Below are positions 16,671 through 25,251 of a DNA stretch of 64,000 nucleotides, in pieces; position 1 is the stretch's first letter; each line of letters opens with the position of its first letter. The position numbers were made by a program, and so were the translations under genes. The notes under the pieces are model-generated. The model saw only the letters and a program-made list of their open reading frames with translations, searched no databases and was not told where the DNA came from. The DNA comes from Xylophilus sp. GOD-11R. GTDB lineage: Bacteria; Pseudomonadota; Gammaproteobacteria; Burkholderiales; Burkholderiaceae_C. The DNA is taken from positions 3,348,001-3,412,000 of the forward strand of contig NZ_CP137854.1 of NCBI RefSeq assembly GCF_033546935.1. Reading direction: 5' to 3'.

Positions 16671-17276
16671 ATGACGCAATCTCCCGCCCCCACCATCGCC
16701 ACGACGGCCACCACGGCCAGCGCCGCCCCCAAGGCCGCGCCCGCACCCAAGAGCGTGCTCAACGAGTCGCGGCAGATCGAGCGGGCGGTGACGCTGATCA
16801 AGATGGGCGCGCGCATGCAGGTGCTGGAGTCCGAGACCACGCTGTCGTACGAGCGGCTGATCCGGCTCTACAAGGAAATCACCGGCAAATCGCCCTCCAA
16901 GGGCCAGCTGCCGTTCTCGACCGACTGGTTCCTCACCTGGCAGGAAAACATCCATTCCTCGCTGTTCCTCAACATCTACGAATACCTGGACAAGGGCGCC
17001 TCGCTCGATGCGATCGACGCGCTCACCAAGGCCTACCGGCTCTACCTGGAGCAGGTGCAGGCCGGCGGCATCGACCCCTTGCTGTCGTTCACCCGCGCGT
17101 GGCGTCTGCTGAAGTTCGTCGACGCCTCCATGCTCGAACTCACCACCTGCAGCAAGTGCAAGGGCCGCTTCGTGACCGAGCCGTATGAGAACGCCAAGCA
17201 TTTCGTCTGTGGCATGTGCAACCCGCCGGCACGTGCGGGCAAGAGCAAGCTCGCCGGTGCCATCGGCCTGAACTGA
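16671..17276 (+). CDS. flhC: Flagellar master regulator FlhC
   Basis: A 201-residue FlhC. The four zinc-binding cysteines are present as C160-x2-C163 and C180-x2-C183 (TTCSKCKGRF and FVCGMCNPP), and the ERAVTLIKMGARMQVLE and LSYERLIRLYKEI segments are family-typical. The first 30 residues are an alanine/proline-rich extension. It forms the DNA-binding complex with FlhD. Elsewhere in the order flhDC is commonly followed by motAB and chemotaxis genes; here an IclR regulator follows, so the pair is isolated. Confidence 0.93.
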   Translation: MTQSPAPTIATTATTASAAPKAAPAPKSVLNESRQIERAVTLIKMGARMQVLESETTLSYERLIRLYKEITGKSPSKGQLPFSTDWFLTWQENIHSSLFLNIYEYLDKGASLDAIDALTKAYRLYLEQVQAGGIDPLLSFTRAWRLLKFVDASMLELTTCSKCKGRFVTEPYENAKHFVCGMCNPPARAGKSKLAGAIGLN

Positions 17277-17328
17277 TTTCGCCCGGCGCGCGGTTCTCGC
17301 GCCCGGTTTCCCTCCTTCGTGATCCACC

Positions 17329-17352
17329 GCGCGCGCCCTCCGGGGCGCGCGC
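17329..17352. terminator. GC-rich stem-loop after flhC
   Basis: A perfect 10-bp stem (17329-17338 with 17343-17352) around a four-base loop lies 53 bases after the flhC stop. It has no T-tract, so it may slow polymerase or end transcription only weakly. Confidence 0.4.
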
Positions 17353-17437
17353 CCGTCGGCGTTCACGCGTGCCAACGTCTCGGTGTTTACCCTGCCATCT
17401 ATTGCGCGGCATCTATCAGCCTGTCGACAATCCTGTC

Positions 17438-18181
17438 ATGGATGTGAAAACGGCGGCACGGGTGTTCGAGGTGATCAACCTCTTCGCCGAGGTACGGCAA
17501 CCGATGATCTACAGCGAGATCGCCCGGCGCGCCGAGATTCCGCTGTCGAGCTGCCACGCCCTGCTGCAGACCATGGTGGCCAAGGGCTACCTCTACGCAC
17601 CGGGCGTGAAGGCCGGCTACTACCCCACCCAGCGCCTGCTGCACGTGGCCCGCGACATCTGCGCGGAAGACCCGCTGATGGTGCTGTTCCAGCCACTGCT
17701 TTCCGCCCTGCGCGACACCACTGGCGAGACCGCGGCGCTCGCCACCATCGCCGGCACCCGCGTCGTCTACCTCGACGTGGTGGAGTCACGCCAGAAGATC
17801 CGCTACAGCGACGAACCGGGCGGCTTCATGCTGGTTCACGCCAGTGCCGCCGGCAAGGCGCTGCTGGGCGCGCTGGCGCCGGCTGCGCGAAAAAGCCTGC
17901 TGGATGCGTGCGAGCCCTTTTCCGGCTCGGTCGAGGGCACTGAAATCGACCGGCCCACGCTCGAAGCCGAGGTCGAACAAGGCATCGCCCGCGGCTGGCA
18001 CCGGTCCACCGGCGAGAACGTGGAAGACGTGGCCGGTCTGGCCAAAGGTTTCGCGATCCACGGCGAGCCGTTCGCGCTGATCGTCGCCGGCCCGAAGGCG
18101 CGCCTGCTGCGCCGGCAGGACGACGCGGTCGCGGCGCTGCAGGCCACCTTCGCGCGCATTCCGCCCGGCCTCACCGAATAG
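17438..18181 (+). CDS. IclR-family regulator
   Basis: A 247-residue IclR-type regulator: an N-terminal winged helix (VFEVINLFAEVRQPMIYSEI, then IPLSSCHALLQTMVAKGYL) and a C-terminal effector-binding domain with the usual VHASAAGKALLGAL and GIARGWHRS segments. The start at 17438 is the conserved IclR beginning (MDVKTAARVFEVI); the frame is open to 17216 but that part overlaps flhC. It lies 28 bases ahead of the cyclase-family hydrolase on the same strand and probably regulates the genes up to 22075. Confidence 0.92.
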   Translation: MDVKTAARVFEVINLFAEVRQPMIYSEIARRAEIPLSSCHALLQTMVAKGYLYAPGVKAGYYPTQRLLHVARDICAEDPLMVLFQPLLSALRDTTGETAALATIAGTRVVYLDVVESRQKIRYSDEPGGFMLVHASAAGKALLGALAPAARKSLLDACEPFSGSVEGTEIDRPTLEAEVEQGIARGWHRSTGENVEDVAGLAKGFAIHGEPFALIVAGPKARLLRRQDDAVAALQATFARIPPGLTE

Positions 18182-18209
18182 TCAAGACGAACAAAAAGGA
18201 GACACCACC

Positions 18210-19259
18210 ATGCGATGGAAAAACCGGCCGGAAGGCTCGAACTGGGGCGACTTCGGCGCCGACGATCAACTCGGCCGCGCCAACCTCATCACCGCCGACC
18301 GCGTGCTGGCCGGCGCCCGCGAAATCCGCGCCGGCAGGAGCTTTTGCCTCTCGCTGCCGCTGGACTATCCCGGCGACAACAAGCTCAACGTGCGCCGCCA
18401 TCCGCCGGTGCTGCGCCCCACCACCCGGGACGGCTTCGCCTACGTCAACTTCCCCTTCGCCCGGCTGGAAGAAGCGGCCAGCGACGTGGTGAGCGACGAC
18501 CAGGTGCTGCTGAGCCTGCAGTACTCCACGCAGTGGGATTCGCTGGCGCATGTCGGCGCGCGCTTCGACGCCGACGGTGACGGCAAGCCCGAGAGCGTCT
18601 ACTACAACGGCTACCGCGCCAAGGCCGACATCGTCGGCCCCACCGACTACCGCGACGACGAGCGCTTCGCCGCCCACGCCTGCGGCGGCGAACACAGCCA
18701 TGCCGACGCGCTCGGCATCGAGAACATGGCGGTCAAGGGCATGCAGGGACGCGGCGTGCTGCTCGACCTGGTCGCCCACTTCGGCCGCGAACACCGCACC
18801 GTCGGCTACGACGACCTGATGCGCGTGGTGGAGGCCGACCGCGTCGACATCGCCCCCGGCGACATGCTCGTGCTGCGCACCGGCTTCTCCGAAATGGTGC
18901 TGGAGATGCAGCGCCAGCCCGACGAGGAAAAGCTCAATCGCCACTGCTCGGCCCTCGACGGCCGCGACGAGCGGCTGCTGCAATGGATCACCGACTCCGG
19001 CATCTCGGCGCTGGCCGCCGACAACTACGCGGTCGAACGTTTTCCGGCGCGGCCCGGCACCGGCGAGCACTACCCGCTGCTGCCGCTGCATCACCACTGC
19101 CTGTTCAAGCTCGGCCTGCCGCTGGGCGAGCTCTGGTATTTGCGCGAACTCGCCGACTGGCTGCGTGCCGCCGGCCGTTCGCACTTCATGCTGACCGCGC
19201 CACCCTTGCGATTGCCCGGGGCCATGGGCTCACCGGTGACGCCGATCGCCACCGTCTGA
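18210..19259 (+). CDS. Cyclase-family (KynB/isatin hydrolase-like) metal hydrolase
   Basis: A 349-residue cyclase-family (PF04199-type) protein. In this family, which includes kynurenine formamidase and isatin hydrolase, a metal site built on an H-x-x-x-H-x-D-like motif hydrolyses amide or lactam bonds. Here the corresponding stretch is TQWDSLAHVGARFD, with GDMLVLRTGF and the ISALAADNYAVE segment further on, both typical of the long bacterial members. An AAGGAGA site precedes the ATG. It is first of the group with the transporter, the muconolactone-isomerase-like gene and the lactonase. Substrate not deducible. Confidence 0.82.
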   Translation: MRWKNRPEGSNWGDFGADDQLGRANLITADRVLAGAREIRAGRSFCLSLPLDYPGDNKLNVRRHPPVLRPTTRDGFAYVNFPFARLEEAASDVVSDDQVLLSLQYSTQWDSLAHVGARFDADGDGKPESVYYNGYRAKADIVGPTDYRDDERFAAHACGGEHSHADALGIENMAVKGMQGRGVLLDLVAHFGREHRTVGYDDLMRVVEADRVDIAPGDMLVLRTGFSEMVLEMQRQPDEEKLNRHCSALDGRDERLLQWITDSGISALAADNYAVERFPARPGTGEHYPLLPLHHHCLFKLGLPLGELWYLRELADWLRAAGRSHFMLTAPPLRLPGAMGSPVTPIATV

Positions 19260-19312
19260 ACACGCGACGCATCACACCAAAAAAGACCAAACCAATAAAT
19301 CAGGGGACCGAC

Positions 19313-20656
19313 ATGCAGAAAATCACCGCCTTCTTCACCGAGCTGATGCGGAAATACCTACCCGACCCGTTCGTCTTCGCCATCGGCCTCACGCTGCTGA
19401 CCATGGTGCTGGCGCTGACAGTGCAGGGCCAGGGATTCACCGAACTCACCACCAGCTGGGGCAAGGGCTTCTGGGCGCTGCTGGCCTTCACCACCCAGAT
19501 GGCGGTGATCCTGGCCATGGGCTACGTGCTGGCGACCGCTCCGCTCACCGACCGTTTTCTCGACCGCATCGTCGCCAGGGTCAGCGAGCCGCGCACCGCG
19601 GTCATCGTGGCCACGCTGGTCGGTGCCATCGGCAGCTACCTCAACTGGGGCTTCGGCCTGGTCATCGGCGGCATCGTCGCGCGCAAGCTCGCCGTCAAGG
19701 TGAAGGGGGTGCACTACCCGCTGATCATCGCGGCGGCCTATAGCGGCTTCACCATGTACGGGCTGGGGCTGTCGGCGAGCATTCCAGTGCTCATTTCCAC
19801 CAAGGGCCATCCGCTCGAAGCCATGATGGGTGTGATCCCGCTGACCGAGACCATCTTCGCGCCGGCCATGCTGGTGACCTCGCTGGTGGTGCTGGTCACC
19901 CTGCCGCTGCTCAATGCCTGGCTGCATCCCAAGCCCGGCCAGCCGGTGACCGAGATCGACCGCGAGAAGCAAGCCCCCGCCAAGGCCCAGCAGGCCGCGG
20001 CCGTGGCCGAGGACGACGACACCGCCGACACCATCGCCAACAAGCTCAACCACAGCCGCATCCTGAGCCTGGTCATCGGCCTGATCGGCGTGGTCTACGT
20101 GGCGTTCCATTTCCGCGCCGGCGGATCGATGGACCTGAACCTGATCAACTTCATCATCCTGTTCCTGGGCATCCTGTTGCTGGGCACGCCCATCGCCTAC
20201 GTCGAAAAGCTCAACGAAGGCATCCGCACCATCGGCGGCATCATCCTGCAGTACCCGTTCTACGCCGGCATCATGGCGATCATGGCGTCGTCCGGCCTGG
20301 TCGACACCCTCTCGCATTTCTTCGTGCAGGTCGCCACGCCCACCACCCTGCCCTTCTGGGGACTGGTGAGTTCCTTCTTCATCAACTTCTTCGCGCCCTC
20401 GGGCGGCGGCCACTGGGTGATCCAGGGGCCGTTCATGGTCGAGGCCGCCAAGTCGCTCAACGCGTCGGTGGCGCACACCTCCATGTCGGTGATGCTGGGC
20501 AATGCCTGGAACGATCTGGTGCAGCCCTTCTGGATCCTGCCGGCGCTGGCGCTGTCCAAGCTCAAGCTCAAGGACATCATGGGCTACACCGTGATCATGA
20601 TGTTCTGGATCGGCATCGTCTACACCGTCGCCCTGCTCCTGTGGAGCCACCTCTAA
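19313..20656 (+). CDS. Short-chain fatty acid transporter, AtoE family
   Basis: A 447-residue multi-spanning membrane protein of the TIGR00366/AtoE short-chain fatty acid uptake family. At least ten hydrophobic helices are visible, and the FFAPSGGGHWVIQGPFMVEAA region near residue 365 is strongly characteristic. A hydrophilic, acidic, alanine-rich linker at about 210-245 separates two halves. The start at 19313 follows AGGGGACCGAC. It lies between the cyclase gene and the muconolactone-isomerase-like gene, so the imported compound is probably a small carboxylate related to that pathway. Confidence 0.87.
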   Translation: MQKITAFFTELMRKYLPDPFVFAIGLTLLTMVLALTVQGQGFTELTTSWGKGFWALLAFTTQMAVILAMGYVLATAPLTDRFLDRIVARVSEPRTAVIVATLVGAIGSYLNWGFGLVIGGIVARKLAVKVKGVHYPLIIAAAYSGFTMYGLGLSASIPVLISTKGHPLEAMMGVIPLTETIFAPAMLVTSLVVLVTLPLLNAWLHPKPGQPVTEIDREKQAPAKAQQAAAVAEDDDTADTIANKLNHSRILSLVIGLIGVVYVAFHFRAGGSMDLNLINFIILFLGILLLGTPIAYVEKLNEGIRTIGGIILQYPFYAGIMAIMASSGLVDTLSHFFVQVATPTTLPFWGLVSSFFINFFAPSGGGHWVIQGPFMVEAAKSLNASVAHTSMSVMLGNAWNDLVQPFWILPALALSKLKLKDIMGYTVIMMFWIGIVYTVALLLWSHL

Positions 20657-20681
20657 AAACCCGCTTTCGGAGAACCCCGCC

Positions 20682-20966
20682 ATGCTGTTCCTGGTGCACA
20701 TGCAAGTGAACATTCCGGTCGACGCCGACCCGGTGAAGATCGACCAACTCAAGGCCGACGAGAAGGCCTTCTCGCAGAAGCTGCAACACGAAGGCACCTG
20801 GCGCCATCTCTGGCGCGTGGTCGGCCAGTACGCCAACTACAGCGTGTTCGACGCCGAGTCCAACGACGCGCTGCACACCCTGCTGAGCGCGCTGCCGCTG
20901 TACCCCTACATGGTGCTCACCGTGACGCCGCTGGCGCAGCATCCCTCGGCCATCGCAACCCACTGA
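20682..20966 (+). CDS. Muconolactone delta-isomerase-like protein
   Basis: A 94-residue protein of the muconolactone isomerase (CatC) family, beginning MLFLVHMQVNIPVD and containing LQHEGTWRHLWRVVGQYANY and the LPLYPYMVLTVTPLAQHP ending, both typical. CatC shifts the double bond of muconolactone to give 3-oxoadipate enol-lactone. It sits 25 bases after the AtoE-like gene and 7 before the YCII gene, with an enol-lactonase-like gene next, i.e. two consecutive steps of the beta-ketoadipate route. catA and catB are not in the window. Confidence 0.88.
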   Translation: MLFLVHMQVNIPVDADPVKIDQLKADEKAFSQKLQHEGTWRHLWRVVGQYANYSVFDAESNDALHTLLSALPLYPYMVLTVTPLAQHPSAIATH

Positions 20967-20973
20967 GCACGCC

Positions 20974-21270
20974 ATGCCCTTCATCATCGAAACCTTCGAC
21001 AAGCCCGGCCATGCCCATGTGCGCACCGCCGAGCGCCCCGCCCACCTCGCGTTCCTCGCGGCCAACGCCCACCTGCTGATCGCCTGCGGCGCCAAGCTCG
21101 AAGACGACGGCAGCAGTGCCGGCGGCGGCCTCTACGTGGTCGAGCTCGACACCCGCGAAGAAGCCCAGGCCTTCATCGCTGCCGACCCCTTCTCCCAGGT
21201 CGACCTGTTCGAGCGGGTGACCATCACCCGCTGGCGCAAGGCCTATGTCGACGGCAAGAGCCACCTCTGA
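20974..21270 (+). CDS. YCII-domain protein
   Basis: A 98-residue YCII-related protein (ferredoxin-like dimeric alpha/beta barrel fold). RPAHLAFLAANAHLLIACG and EEAQAFIAADPFSQVDLFE resemble YciI, where a His and an Asp form the active-site pair. Its fold is shared with muconolactone isomerase, the neighbouring gene. The role is unknown; YCII proteins in catabolic operons are usually minor isomerases, dehalogenases or lactonase-like enzymes. Confidence 0.85.
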   Translation: MPFIIETFDKPGHAHVRTAERPAHLAFLAANAHLLIACGAKLEDDGSSAGGGLYVVELDTREEAQAFIAADPFSQVDLFERVTITRWRKAYVDGKSHL

Positions 21271-21289
21271 TTCCCATCGCCCACGCCCC

Positions 21290-22075
21290 ATGACCCATCC
21301 GCGCCCCCCTCTCCACACCGTGCAGCTCGCCGACGGCCCTGGTGTGCCGATCGTGCTGAGCCACGCGCTCGGCCTGGACCACCGCATGTGGCTGTCGACC
21401 GCCCAGGCCCTGGACGGCCGGCATCCGGTGCTGGCGTTCGACCATCGCGGCCACGGCGCATCGCCCCGCATGGCCGCGCCCTGGACCATGGACGACGTCA
21501 CCGACGACGCGGCCGCCGTGGTCGAGGGCTGGGGTCGCGGACCGGTGGTCTTCGTCGGCCTCTCGATGGGCGGCATGGCCGGCCAGGGCTTGGGCATCCG
21601 CCGGCCCGAACTGGTGCGTGGACTGGTGCTGTCGCACACCGCTGCACGCTACGGCGATGCGGCGCGAGAAGGCTGGAAGCAGCGCGTGGCCACGGTCCAG
21701 GCCGAGGGCCTCGAGGCGGTCGTCGAGACCGTGCTGCAGCGCTACCTCACCGAGCCGGTGCGTGTCGCGCAGCCCGCGCAGGTCGAGGCCATGCGACAGA
21801 CCCTGCTGGCCAACGATGCGGCGAGCTATTGCGCCGCGTGCCAGGCCGTAGCCGGTGTCGACTGGCTCGACCGGCTGCACGCGATCGATCGCCCCACGGC
21901 CGTCATCGCCGGCGCGCACGATGCCGGCGCCACGCCGGCCATGGCGCGCGACATCCACGAACGCATCGCCGGCTCCACGTTGGACATCCTGCCCGACGCG
22001 TCGCACCTGGGACCGATCGAGCAGCCCGACGCCTTCATGGCTGCGCTGGCGCGCGGCATCGGCAGGGTCGGCTGA
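21290..22075 (+). CDS. Alpha/beta hydrolase, 3-oxoadipate enol-lactonase-like
   Basis: A 261-residue alpha/beta hydrolase. The nucleophile is Ser92 in VGLSMGGMAGQ, the acid is likely the Asp in AGAHDAGAT and the His is in DASHLGPIEQP. The early LSHALGLDHRMW segment corresponds to the oxyanion region of PcaD enol-lactonases. The start at 21290 was chosen because it matches the family beginning; an in-frame ATG at 21245 lies inside the YCII gene. It is the last gene before an intrinsic terminator. Hydrolysis of an enol-lactone to a keto acid is the most economical role next to a CatC homologue. Confidence 0.85.
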   Translation: MTHPRPPLHTVQLADGPGVPIVLSHALGLDHRMWLSTAQALDGRHPVLAFDHRGHGASPRMAAPWTMDDVTDDAAAVVEGWGRGPVVFVGLSMGGMAGQGLGIRRPELVRGLVLSHTAARYGDAAREGWKQRVATVQAEGLEAVVETVLQRYLTEPVRVAQPAQVEAMRQTLLANDAASYCAACQAVAGVDWLDRLHAIDRPTAVIAGAHDAGATPAMARDIHERIAGSTLDILPDASHLGPIEQPDAFMAALARGIGRVG

Positions 22076-22168
22076 ACGAAGGTTCGCGCCGGGCACCGAT
22101 TGCCATTTTCGGCATGGTCATGTGCCCGCGGACCGTCCTGGTGGAACCAGCTTTCCGGATACCGCCGT

Positions 22169-22191
22169 ACCGCCAGGTCGGCGGTTTTTTT
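22169..22191 (+). terminator. Rho-independent terminator
   Basis: ACCGCC (22169-22174) and GGCGGT (22180-22185) form a six-bp stem with a five-base loop, followed by a run of T to 22191. It ends the operon that closes with the lactonase-like gene and insulates the Tle1 locus. Confidence 0.85.
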
Positions 22192-22401
22192 CGTTTGGTG
22201 GATTGCTGCCGGTGGCGGTTGCCGGCGCCCAGGCTGGAACGTCGCAGATGATCTATTGGATGGATGGCACGGCTCGTCAAATAAAAGCGATTTCGCGCAG
22301 GGCCGGGCAAATTGTTAGTGGTCGCTGACATAACATCTTGGATCCCGTCGCCATTCGCGCAACACGGGGCCATCACTGTTTGATCACTGTCCTGCAAGAC
22401 C

Positions 22402-22527
22402 ATGAACCATCCGAATTCCGACCGGGCCGAACGCCCCTTCGCGCCCCATCCTTTTTTGTCGCGGCATCTAAGCCGCTCGGGCGATCCGTTGGCGGCCGAG
22501 TTCGTGTCCTCTGCAAAGCCAGCCTGA
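22402..22527 (+). CDS. 41-residue ORF coupled to the Tle1 gene
   Basis: A short reading frame beginning MNHPNSDRAERPFAPHPFLS and ending SSAKPA. Its TGA (22525-22527) shares an A with the Tle1 ATG at 22527 (TGATG), a typical translational-coupling junction. No clear ribosome-binding site precedes it. It may be a leader peptide, a small structural or adaptor remnant, or chance. The rest of 22192-22526 holds no other recognisable feature. Confidence 0.35.
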   Translation: MNHPNSDRAERPFAPHPFLSRHLSRSGDPLAAEFVSSAKPA

Positions 22528-24671
22528 TGTCTACCCTCGTTCGCAGCGCACCGCTGGTCATCGAAGGCGATGCAGAAAGCATCATGAATCTCACTCCCGA
22601 GGATTGCGGCCACGCCGTGGGATTGCGGCATTGCAAGAGACCGCCGCACTGCGACATACCGCTCTACATCGGCGTGTTCTTCGACGGAACCAACAACAAC
22701 CGGGAGCGCGATGAGCCGCACCGTGGACATACGAACGTCGTGCGGCTGTTCAACGCGCACTTCTCGATGACGTCGGAGAACGCGGCGATGCACCGGCAGG
22801 GGCACTACGCCATTTACGTGTCCGGCCTGGGCACCCGGTTCGAACCCGCAGGCGAGTGGCGGGAAGCCATGGAAGGCAAGGCGATGGCGGCCGGTGGCGC
22901 GGCGCGCATCCTTTTCGCCGTGCTGGAAGTGGTCAATGCCGTACACCGCGCGATCAGCAACAACATCCGGCTTTTCGAAGACGCTGCCATCACCGCCAAG
23001 CTGCACGACTACACCCGCTGCGTGGTCGAGGGCATCCAGACCGACAGCGAAGTGCCCAGCGAACGCGCCCGAGAAACCCGCCGCGCCTGGATGCAGCGCC
23101 TCAACGCCGAACTGCAAACGAGCATGGCGCGCGCCAAGTACGACCGGCCCCGGCCCCACATCCCGTTCATCCGCGTCAACGTCTTCGGCTTCTCCCGGGG
23201 CGCGACCCAGGCCCGGGCGTTCTGCCACTGGCTCGACGACCTGCAGCAGGGCGGCGGCCTTGCCGGCATGCCGGTGGAGATCGGCTTTCTGGGCCTGTTC
23301 GAATCGGTCGCCTCGGTGGGCCTTTCCCATTCGGCCCACCGCGTCCTCGGCCCGGCCTTCGCCGCCGATGGCCACTTCGCCTGGGCCGACGAGGTGCTCA
23401 ACAAGCCGCTGCCGGCCATCGTGCGTCGCACGGTGCACTTTGTCGCCGCGCACGAGCAGCGGCTCAATTTTCCGCTGAGCCGGGTGCACGGCGAGAACGT
23501 CGACGAAATCATCTGCCCCGGCGTGCATTCCGACGTGGGCGGCGGCTACCTGCCCGGCACCCAAGGCCGCAGCCCGGGCGAGGCCTTGCTGGTCTCGCAG
23601 ATTCCGCTGTGCCTGATGCATCGCCAGGCCCGCATCTGGGACGTGCCACTGGCCGAATGGTTCGTGATGGATGAACGACTGAGGCGCGACTACGCCATCC
23701 TGCCCAGCCTGGTGACGAACTGGAACAACTACATGGGCACCACCGCCACCGACTGGGAGTTGCGCGAAGGCAGGCATGCCCCCCACATGGGCCAGAGCGG
23801 CGACTTCCAGGCCCTGATGCGCCAGCACCGGCGCATGTACCTGAGCTTCCGGCGCAAGTATCGCCATCCCGTCGACATGCATGACCTGCTGACCATCGAC
23901 CTGAAGCTGCCGGTCGGGGGCCAGGACTACCAGGACATCGCGAGCTACAACCGGCTGCTCAGCGGCGACATGGCGCTGCTGGACCAGCGCCGCGAGGCCC
24001 TGCTCGAGCCTCACGGCACCAAGGCCAGCGACGGCGTGCCGTGGCCGCGCGAGGTGCCCCCGGAGTACATCGGCCACAGCAACCTGTGGCCGCGCCGTCT
24101 TTTCCCGTACCCCAACAGCCCGGACGACGAGGCTATCGCCTGGGCGCTGGACCAATTCAAAGGCCCGCACGTGCTGAGCCAGGGGCATATCCCGCTGCTG
24201 GCCTTCCAGGTCCATGACTCGCTCGCCGGCTTCTATCTGGTCGGGTTCAGCACGCAGGAAGAGATGGCCGAGAAGCTGCTGAAGATCGTGGAGCAGGCCC
24301 ACTCCAAGGGACCGCAGAGTCTAGCGCCTTACCAGCGGCAGGTGTATGACAACTATGAGGCAGCCATCCGGCATGACCCGGGGCTGCGTGACATGGTGGA
24401 GGACCGCATCGACACCAGGCGTGTGCTCGGCGCGCAAGCAACCACCGGACTGGAGATGAGGACGGTAGAAGCCGAGTTCGAGATGAGCTCTGTCTTTTCG
24501 ATGGAAGAGCGAGAACGCGCAGCCCGACTGTTTCCCACGCAGACCGATGACTACGCCAGCACGATCCCGGAAGGCCTGGCGGAGAAGTTGGTAAAGGCGA
24601 TTACGGACGGCCGGCGAGAGCCTGGCGGGTATCTGTTGGAACGCGCGATATTCGAGGGGGTAAAGCCATGA
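22527..24671 (+). CDS. Type VI secretion lipase effector, Tle1 (DUF2235) family
   Basis: A 714-residue DUF2235 protein. YIGVFFDGTNNN (48-58) is the family N-terminal signature; the nucleophile elbow is VFGFSRGATQARAF with Ser223, and CPGVHSDVGGGY (330-341) supplies the second conserved block with Asp336. Tle1 enzymes are phospholipases injected by type VI systems. No signal peptide is present, as expected. The start at 22527 is used because the upstream in-frame part (to 22338) is not family-like and the TGATG junction favours it. The stop overlaps the first lipoprotein gene by ATGA, the usual toxin-immunity order. No vgrG, PAAR or structural T6SS gene is in the window. Confidence 0.88.
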   Translation: MSTLVRSAPLVIEGDAESIMNLTPEDCGHAVGLRHCKRPPHCDIPLYIGVFFDGTNNNRERDEPHRGHTNVVRLFNAHFSMTSENAAMHRQGHYAIYVSGLGTRFEPAGEWREAMEGKAMAAGGAARILFAVLEVVNAVHRAISNNIRLFEDAAITAKLHDYTRCVVEGIQTDSEVPSERARETRRAWMQRLNAELQTSMARAKYDRPRPHIPFIRVNVFGFSRGATQARAFCHWLDDLQQGGGLAGMPVEIGFLGLFESVASVGLSHSAHRVLGPAFAADGHFAWADEVLNKPLPAIVRRTVHFVAAHEQRLNFPLSRVHGENVDEIICPGVHSDVGGGYLPGTQGRSPGEALLVSQIPLCLMHRQARIWDVPLAEWFVMDERLRRDYAILPSLVTNWNNYMGTTATDWELREGRHAPHMGQSGDFQALMRQHRRMYLSFRRKYRHPVDMHDLLTIDLKLPVGGQDYQDIASYNRLLSGDMALLDQRREALLEPHGTKASDGVPWPREVPPEYIGHSNLWPRRLFPYPNSPDDEAIAWALDQFKGPHVLSQGHIPLLAFQVHDSLAGFYLVGFSTQEEMAEKLLKIVEQAHSKGPQSLAPYQRQVYDNYEAAIRHDPGLRDMVEDRIDTRRVLGAQATTGLEMRTVEAEFEMSSVFSMEERERAARLFPTQTDDYASTIPEGLAEKLVKAITDGRREPGGYLLERAIFEGVKP

Positions 24672-25186
24672 GGTGGCAGGCCACCATGTCACTGCTTGGC
24701 GCGCTGACGGCCTGCGCATCGCCACCTCCCGAGAAAACACCCGAGCAAGCTGAATACGCCCGTTATCTGCAAGCGCGTCAGGCCAAGCGCGCCGCGGAGA
24801 AAGTCCCGACCTTCCCCGTCAGCATCAGCTGCTACGGCCACGGGGCTGGCTACATCTACAGCTTCTCCGTACAGGAGCCGGTGTACGGCCAGTTCAGTCG
24901 GCGAATGATCTGGGGCGGCAGCGGCAACTGCGGCCTGGTGCTGGCGGGCTATCAGGTGCCCCTGACCTGGACGCCAGGCATGAAGGTCAAGGTTCGCTGG
25001 AAGCCGGATGGCCGGGAGTGGATAGAGAAAACCACCGCCATCCTGCCCTACGACAAGCCGGGCACCGTGATCGTCCATTTCTTTCCCCACGACGAAGTTC
25101 GAGTGGTGGTCTCCAACTTCTACCCAGAGGGACCGAACCATCCCATCCTGCCGACCGCCACCGTGCCGCCCCCGGAGCCGGACTGA
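24668..25186 (+). CDS. DUF3304-like lipoprotein, probable Tle1 immunity protein (copy 1)
   Basis: A 172-residue predicted lipoprotein: the lipobox LTAC is at residues 13-16, after a short signal. The globular part contains SGNCGLVLAG and VPLTWTPGMKVKVRWKPD, reminiscent of the DUF3304 family that includes Tli1 immunity proteins. Sitting in the periplasm, it could neutralise the phospholipase toxin. It overlaps the Tle1 stop by four bases. Residues from about 45 to 112 are encoded by DNA almost identical to the second copy at 25770, whereas the flanks differ. Confidence 0.75.
   Translation: MRWQATMSLLGALTACASPPPEKTPEQAEYARYLQARQAKRAAEKVPTFPVSISCYGHGAGYIYSFSVQEPVYGQFSRRMIWGGSGNCGLVLAGYQVPLTWTPGMKVKVRWKPDGREWIEKTTAILPYDKPGTVIVHFFPHDEVRVVVSNFYPEGPNHPILPTATVPPPEPD
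24801..25002 (+). repeat. 202-bp near-identical core shared by the two lipoprotein genes, copy 1
   Basis: Aligns without gaps to 25903-26104 (offset 1102) with four mismatches by eye, about 98% identity. Both flanks are much more diverged, although the proteins remain homologous. Confidence 0.9.
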
Positions 25187-25251
25187 CATCGTTATCGCCA
25201 TTCACTCCCGTGCCAGCCGGATAACCCAGCCGGTATTCATCGACCAGTCGG

